Origin: Williamsia sp.
GTDB lineage: Bacteria; Bacteroidota; Bacteroidia; Chitinophagales; Chitinophagaceae
NCBI GenBank assembly: GCA_015069695.1
Contig: JADCRZ010000012.1
Location: 62,001 to 126,000 of the forward strand
Direction: 5' to 3'
DNA: 64,000 nt
In this document: in pieces, positions 60,421 to 64,000 of the stretch
Layout of the letters: every line of letters starts with the position of its first letter
Numbering within the stretch: position 1 is the first letter of the stretch
The notes under the pieces: model-generated
The model's database searches: none
Told to the model about the DNA's origin: nothing
Seen by the model: the letters and a program-made list of their open reading frames with translations, nothing else
Translations under genes and position numbers: made by a program

Positions 60421-61098
60421 TTACGCTCCCTTCGAAAGAATGTAGTAGGTCGTTATTCCCAGACCGGAATGGAGGAATTTGAATGTTTCAACATTGCTTT
60501 GACCGGATTTTGAATGGATGTTCTTTGTTACAATCTCGATCTTGCGTCCGTTTTGATCGTAGTTGGTAAGCTTTAGCAGGCCCTTGAAATCTTTCTTGTA
60601 GTCGATAAAGATCTCTACATCGTTGGTGGTGTCCTTGTATTTCTCTTCTGCTCTGCCAAGTTCCAGTCCGCTGTTTTCAAGCGTTTCATCAAGAAAAATA
60701 CTTTTGTTCCCCAGGGTTGAATCCAGGTTGGATGCAACGGTCTTTGTTACTTTCCCTGCAATAACAGCAGATTTGCCGGCCAGGTTTTTTATCGCCTCAT
60801 CATCCAGTGTTCTTGCCAGTCCGTTAGAAATGCCCGAAGCAGTTGAACCAACCGTTTCTCCGATCAGTTCTGCTCCTTTTTTTGTGTCATTTTGAAATTC
60901 ACTGCTCCGCACATAAGCAATGGCTTTTTTTGTATAAGCCAGTACGGAGAAGATTCCTCCCACCGTACCAATAACAAAAATTAGAGCGGCCGTTATCAAT
61001 AAGTTTCTCTTCTTTTTTACCAATCCCGCAATCAGTATCCCTACTGATACAAGAACAAGCAGTCCGAAAGCAAGGATCAAAAAAAAGGGTAAGATCAT
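60421..61098 (-). CDS. Hypothetical membrane protein
   Basis: 225 residues, not recognised. Two N-terminal membrane helices (residues 3-25 and 32-54), then a soluble helical region (TKKGAELIGETVGSTASGIS and GKSAVIAGKVTKTVASNLDS, Ala/Gly/Ser-rich, perhaps a coiled-coil-like amphipathic helix), and a beta-rich C-terminus (IFIDYKKDFKGLLKLTNYDQ). No enzyme motif. Neighbours give no clue: a GNAT gene and a T9SS surface protein, both separated by about 190 bases without genes. Confidence 0.55.
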   Translation of the reverse strand: MILPFFLILAFGLLVLVSVGILIAGLVKKKRNLLITAALIFVIGTVGGIFSVLAYTKKAIAYVRSSEFQNDTKKGAELIGETVGSTASGISNGLARTLDDEAIKNLAGKSAVIAGKVTKTVASNLDSTLGNKSIFLDETLENSGLELGRAEEKYKDTTNDVEIFIDYKKDFKGLLKLTNYDQNGRKIEIVTKNIHSKSGQSNVETFKFLHSGLGITTYYILSKGA

Positions 61099-61285
61099 GA
61101 AATCGATTTTTATAAAAGTGGTGAGCGGGACAAACAGTCTACCCCATCAGATCAGGTATCAAGATAATTATGATTGTCGAGTTTTCAAACAGTGTTATGC
61201 AATCATATAAATCTCTGTAGCACTTGGAGGTAACACTTTTCTTTTGTGAGATTCCATCAGACAGCCTGGATTTGAACCCCTGCAT

Positions 61286-63901
61286 TTACCGGATCAGCAG
61301 CATCGTTCCTTTTCTGAATACAACCTTGCCGGTGTAATCTTTTCCCTTTACCACCCATACATAAGCACCGGCATCTTGCGCTTTGCCCGCAAAACGGCCA
61401 TCCCAGCCCAGTTCTGTATTTGGATTGCTGTAAAGGAGTTGGCCCCAACGGTTAAATACCTGGAACAAATCAATGGTAGCAATGCCGACGGGGATGGGTT
61501 TAAAGCGGTTGTTGGTGCTCTTGTCTGGTGTAAAGGCGGTGGGCACAAAGATATTGGGCGCTGTTTTAAATACTTTTACGGACACCGTATCGGTGCTGAA
61601 GCATCCTTCGGCCGTAGAGACCTTCACCGCGTAGGTGATATTGTCGTACAGGGTGGCAGTCGGCGATGCAATGGTTGTGCTGTTGAGCCCGGTGGCAGGC
61701 GACCAGGCAAATAGTTCAGCACCTTTTGCTGCCAGCCGGAGGGGCTGTCCGGCAACAACAGCCGTATCCCTTCCTGCATCCGCAATGATGGGCGGACGCA
61801 CAACAACCGTCACGGTATCCTGTTTGGGCTTGGGACAACCACGGGTATCATAAACCGACAGGATGTAGTTGGTGGAGCGCCGTGGCGATGCGACGGGATT
61901 CAGAACGGCCGGGTTGTTGAGCGTATTGGCAGGCGACCAGTTAAAAGAAGACCCTGTAATCGCGGCATTCAACTGAACACCATCCCCATAACAAATGATC
62001 GTATCCTCTCCCGCATCCGCGCCAGGATATGGAATTGCTACAACTGTGAGATCCCTTTCCGCTGAACATTTGCCGATGGCAGCTAAAACATGATAGGTTG
62101 TGGTGGCCTGGGGCCTGACCAATGGATTTTTTGTGGTGGCGCGGCTCAGGGTGCCGGGCACGTTGCTTGTCCACTGGTACCGCAGCCCATTGCTGTTTGG
62201 GTGCAGCGTAACAGAATCAGTTAAACAGATGGTGGTATCAGCCACGTTCAGGGTTACGAAATCTACTACCCGCACGCGCAGGGAAGCGGTATCAGTACAT
62301 CCATTGTCGCTTACGGTAACCTGGTAGGATGTCGTGCTTTTAGGAAACACCAGCGGATTGGCTGTGTTGGCGTTGATGATAGACTGATTCGGCTGCCAGG
62401 AATACGAGAAGCCACCGCTGGCAGAAAGCGCCAGCGTGTCGATGCTGCAGATCAGCGTATCGCGGAATGGCAGCAGGACAATTGGTTTGTCCCTGACCTC
62501 CAAACTATCCCTTGACACGGTCGCTATGCAACCCTTGCTGCTCTCCACTGTGAGCCTTATATTTTTATAGCCCGTCGTAGAATACTTCCACTGCGGATTT
62601 CTGTCGTTGGAGGAATCGGCTGCCGTCGTTTCATCCCCGAAATTCCATGACCATTTCACTACCTGCCCGTAACGCAGGGTGCTGGCATCCGTAAACTGAA
62701 AAGGATTGAACCTGCACGAACCACTGAATGCAATTGCCGGATTAAAACCCGGATAAACTTTTAACTGCGTAACCGCCGAATCAGAACATTCTTCCCCTTT
62801 GTTGATGATGAGCCTGACGGTATATACGCCGGTGTCAGGATATACGAATGTCGGTTTTGCCTGGGTGGACGTATCATCTGTTCTGTTGGCAAGACCAAAA
62901 TCCCAATAGTATGTATGGATCAGGGAAGAAAACGGGGCTTCATTTTGAAATGAAAAATCATACCCGTCGCAGGTGATGTATTGCGGGTTCAGGTCTGCTG
63001 CTGCAAAATCGCAGTTGGCGTCTACTTTTACATTAAAATCTTTCCGGTGTTTGCTGATAGGTTTTCCGTGGCGCCATTCGGTGATACAAACGCACACTAC
63101 ATAATCACCTCCTGCGGGAGCTACGCCGCTGATAAGTCCGCTAACCGGGTTGATGGTCACATCATTGCCGAGTGGCTGTGAACCGGAGAAGCCGGCTGCA
63201 TAGCTCAGGAAATTGATTGTATTGGGTGCTGGCGGCCGTTCTACAACGGGTGTACCGCTGCTTCCGCCATCATACGCATCGCAAAACTCGTAAGAAAGCG
63301 AGTCGCTATCCGGATCTGTTGCACCAAAATCCAGTGAGAACCGCCGCTTCTCACAAATCAGGACCGTATCTTTTACCAGGAACTGCGGGTTGCTGTTGAC
63401 CTCTCCTGTATTGAGATTATTAGATCCGTGGATCTCGCAGGTATAGCTGGCGCCTACTGATATATTGGGGCTTAAATTCCGGATATTGTCGATCCGGCAG
63501 CAGCGTTGAAAGAGGGCAGTATAGCCCAGGGGATCTTTGGGGAGGGTAATTTCACGGCCGTATTTATAGATTTTGTAGCAAACAAGGGAAGGGTTTACAA
63601 TACAGGGACTGGGTGCAGAGAGTCGGATCTCCTGAAATGAAATTTGTTCGAGGCTGAAGGGTGAGCCGGTGACTGCCCGGTTGTCTGAGTTGCGGTAGAT
63701 GCCCAGAAATACATTCTGGTCGATCTGGGAAGCGGTGGCGCTGCAATCGAGAAAAAGGCGGGCGGTAATATAAAAGCGGTCATTGCCGTTGGCATCTGTT
63801 CCCCTGTATTCGTAATAAACCTCACCTCCTTTGATGTGCCGGGCAAACAAGGTGGAAGAGACCGTTAAAAGCAAAAAGAATAAACAGGCAATTAGCTTCA
63901 T
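61286..63901 (-). CDS. Large PKD-repeat surface protein with T9SS type B (CHU_C) C-terminus
   Basis: 871 residues. Signal peptide (residues 1-20, ending SSTLFA-RH). The first 300 residues hold a beta-rich domain (GGEVYYEYRGTDANGNDRFY). PKD-like Ig domains follow, for example YYWDFGLANRTDDTSTQ, VYPDTGVYTVRLIINKGEEC and WSWNFGDETTAADSSNDRNP, with further repeated SYQVTVSDNGCTDT-type modules. The C-terminal 85 residues are the gliding-motility-associated (CHU_C) sorting domain: FVPTAFTPDKSTNNRFKPIP, then FNRWGQLLYSNPNTELGWDG, and GKDYTGKVVFRKGTMLLIR. It should be exported by the type 9 system whose translocon is SprA and remain on the surface. Role: adhesion or gliding-related, inferred. The window ends 99 bases upstream of its start. 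Confidence 0.9.
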   Translation of the reverse strand: MKLIACLFFLLLTVSSTLFARHIKGGEVYYEYRGTDANGNDRFYITARLFLDCSATASQIDQNVFLGIYRNSDNRAVTGSPFSLEQISFQEIRLSAPSPCIVNPSLVCYKIYKYGREITLPKDPLGYTALFQRCCRIDNIRNLSPNISVGASYTCEIHGSNNLNTGEVNSNPQFLVKDTVLICEKRRFSLDFGATDPDSDSLSYEFCDAYDGGSSGTPVVERPPAPNTINFLSYAAGFSGSQPLGNDVTINPVSGLISGVAPAGGDYVVCVCITEWRHGKPISKHRKDFNVKVDANCDFAAADLNPQYITCDGYDFSFQNEAPFSSLIHTYYWDFGLANRTDDTSTQAKPTFVYPDTGVYTVRLIINKGEECSDSAVTQLKVYPGFNPAIAFSGSCRFNPFQFTDASTLRYGQVVKWSWNFGDETTAADSSNDRNPQWKYSTTGYKNIRLTVESSKGCIATVSRDSLEVRDKPIVLLPFRDTLICSIDTLALSASGGFSYSWQPNQSIINANTANPLVFPKSTTSYQVTVSDNGCTDTASLRVRVVDFVTLNVADTTICLTDSVTLHPNSNGLRYQWTSNVPGTLSRATTKNPLVRPQATTTYHVLAAIGKCSAERDLTVVAIPYPGADAGEDTIICYGDGVQLNAAITGSSFNWSPANTLNNPAVLNPVASPRRSTNYILSVYDTRGCPKPKQDTVTVVVRPPIIADAGRDTAVVAGQPLRLAAKGAELFAWSPATGLNSTTIASPTATLYDNITYAVKVSTAEGCFSTDTVSVKVFKTAPNIFVPTAFTPDKSTNNRFKPIPVGIATIDLFQVFNRWGQLLYSNPNTELGWDGRFAGKAQDAGAYVWVVKGKDYTGKVVFRKGTMLLIR

Positions 63902-64000
63902 GCATTCGGTGTTTTCATGCTCCCTAAACCCTGCAGGCCGGAGTCAGTGCGCTGTCCATTAAAATTAAGCTATATACACGTCCTGCAGAAATTTCTTCAG

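Noticed and set aside
61261-61290. GGATTTGAACCCCTGCA, which read on the minus strand resembles a tRNA T-arm (GGGGTTCAAATCC)
   Set aside because: No acceptor, D or anticodon arms can be drawn around it; it overlaps the stop region of the CHU_C gene. Probably chance.
63965-64000. Minus-strand open frame at the right edge ending LKKFLQDVYIA then TAA
   Set aside because: It could be the C-terminus of a gene outside the window, but eleven codons are too few to judge.
1-64000. Searched for CRISPR arrays, insertion sequences with transposase, prophage genes, tRNA and rRNA genes
   Set aside because: None was seen. The only dispersed repeats are the TCTGAACC-type elements, which have no transposase in the window.

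Overview
The window looks like the chromosome of a Bacteroidota bacterium, most likely of the Chitinophagaceae. The reasons are a full-length SprA (outer-membrane translocon of type 9 secretion and gliding), a cellulase with a type 9 secretion (T9SS) C-terminal domain, a PKD-repeat protein with a gliding-motility-associated C-terminus, DUF4142, DUF4159 and DUF3072 genes, almost no Shine-Dalgarno sites, and a Bacteroidota-type TAnnTTTG promoter in front of rnpB. No tRNA, rRNA, CRISPR array, prophage or insertion sequence was seen.

Layout. (1) 1-7407: the 3' end of an Smr-domain gene, convergent with a four-gene minus-strand operon. That operon encodes a small coiled-coil protein, a CHAT-fold protein whose catalytic His and Cys appear lost, a TPR protein ending in an FlhA/SctV-like region, and a second FlhA/SctV-like protein without membrane helices. 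It is the least explained locus here. (2) 7610-8056: RNase P RNA and its promoter. (3) 8062-17593: polysaccharide use: a GntR-type regulator, a GH5 cellulase, two small accessory genes, a GH1-like cytosolic glycosidase, and a GH28-GH105 pectin pair. (4) 17693-26675: rpiA, then a complete reductive pyrimidine catabolic operon: aminotransferase, NCS1 permease, dihydropyrimidinase, beta-ureidopropionase, PreT and PreA. (5) 26676-38010: FMN reductase, SRAP protein, DUF4142 lipoprotein, fabH, ruvA and sprA. (6) 38011-45634: SDR and rhamnose mutarotase, an MFS transporter, and a TldD-TldE-TldD cluster. (7) 45747-54094: a MoxR-DUF58-BatA-DUF4175-type membrane operon with a divergent DUF4159 gene. (8) 54182-59616: pdhA, a TPR membrane protein, ribH, a LutA-like protein, then a Gfo/Idh/MocA oxidoreductase and a TIM-barrel isomerase. 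(9) 59708-64000: GNAT, an unknown membrane protein, and a large T9SS type B surface protein.

A family of dispersed inverted repeats with ends close to TCTGAACCATGATTTACAGG sits between genes at six places. At five gene ends the repeat itself supplies the stop codon, so unrelated proteins end in Ser/Ala/Val-Glu-Pro. Several genes (sprA, moxR, pdhA and both tldD copies) appear to start at TTG.

All family assignments come from reading motifs and protein layout by eye; no database search was run.
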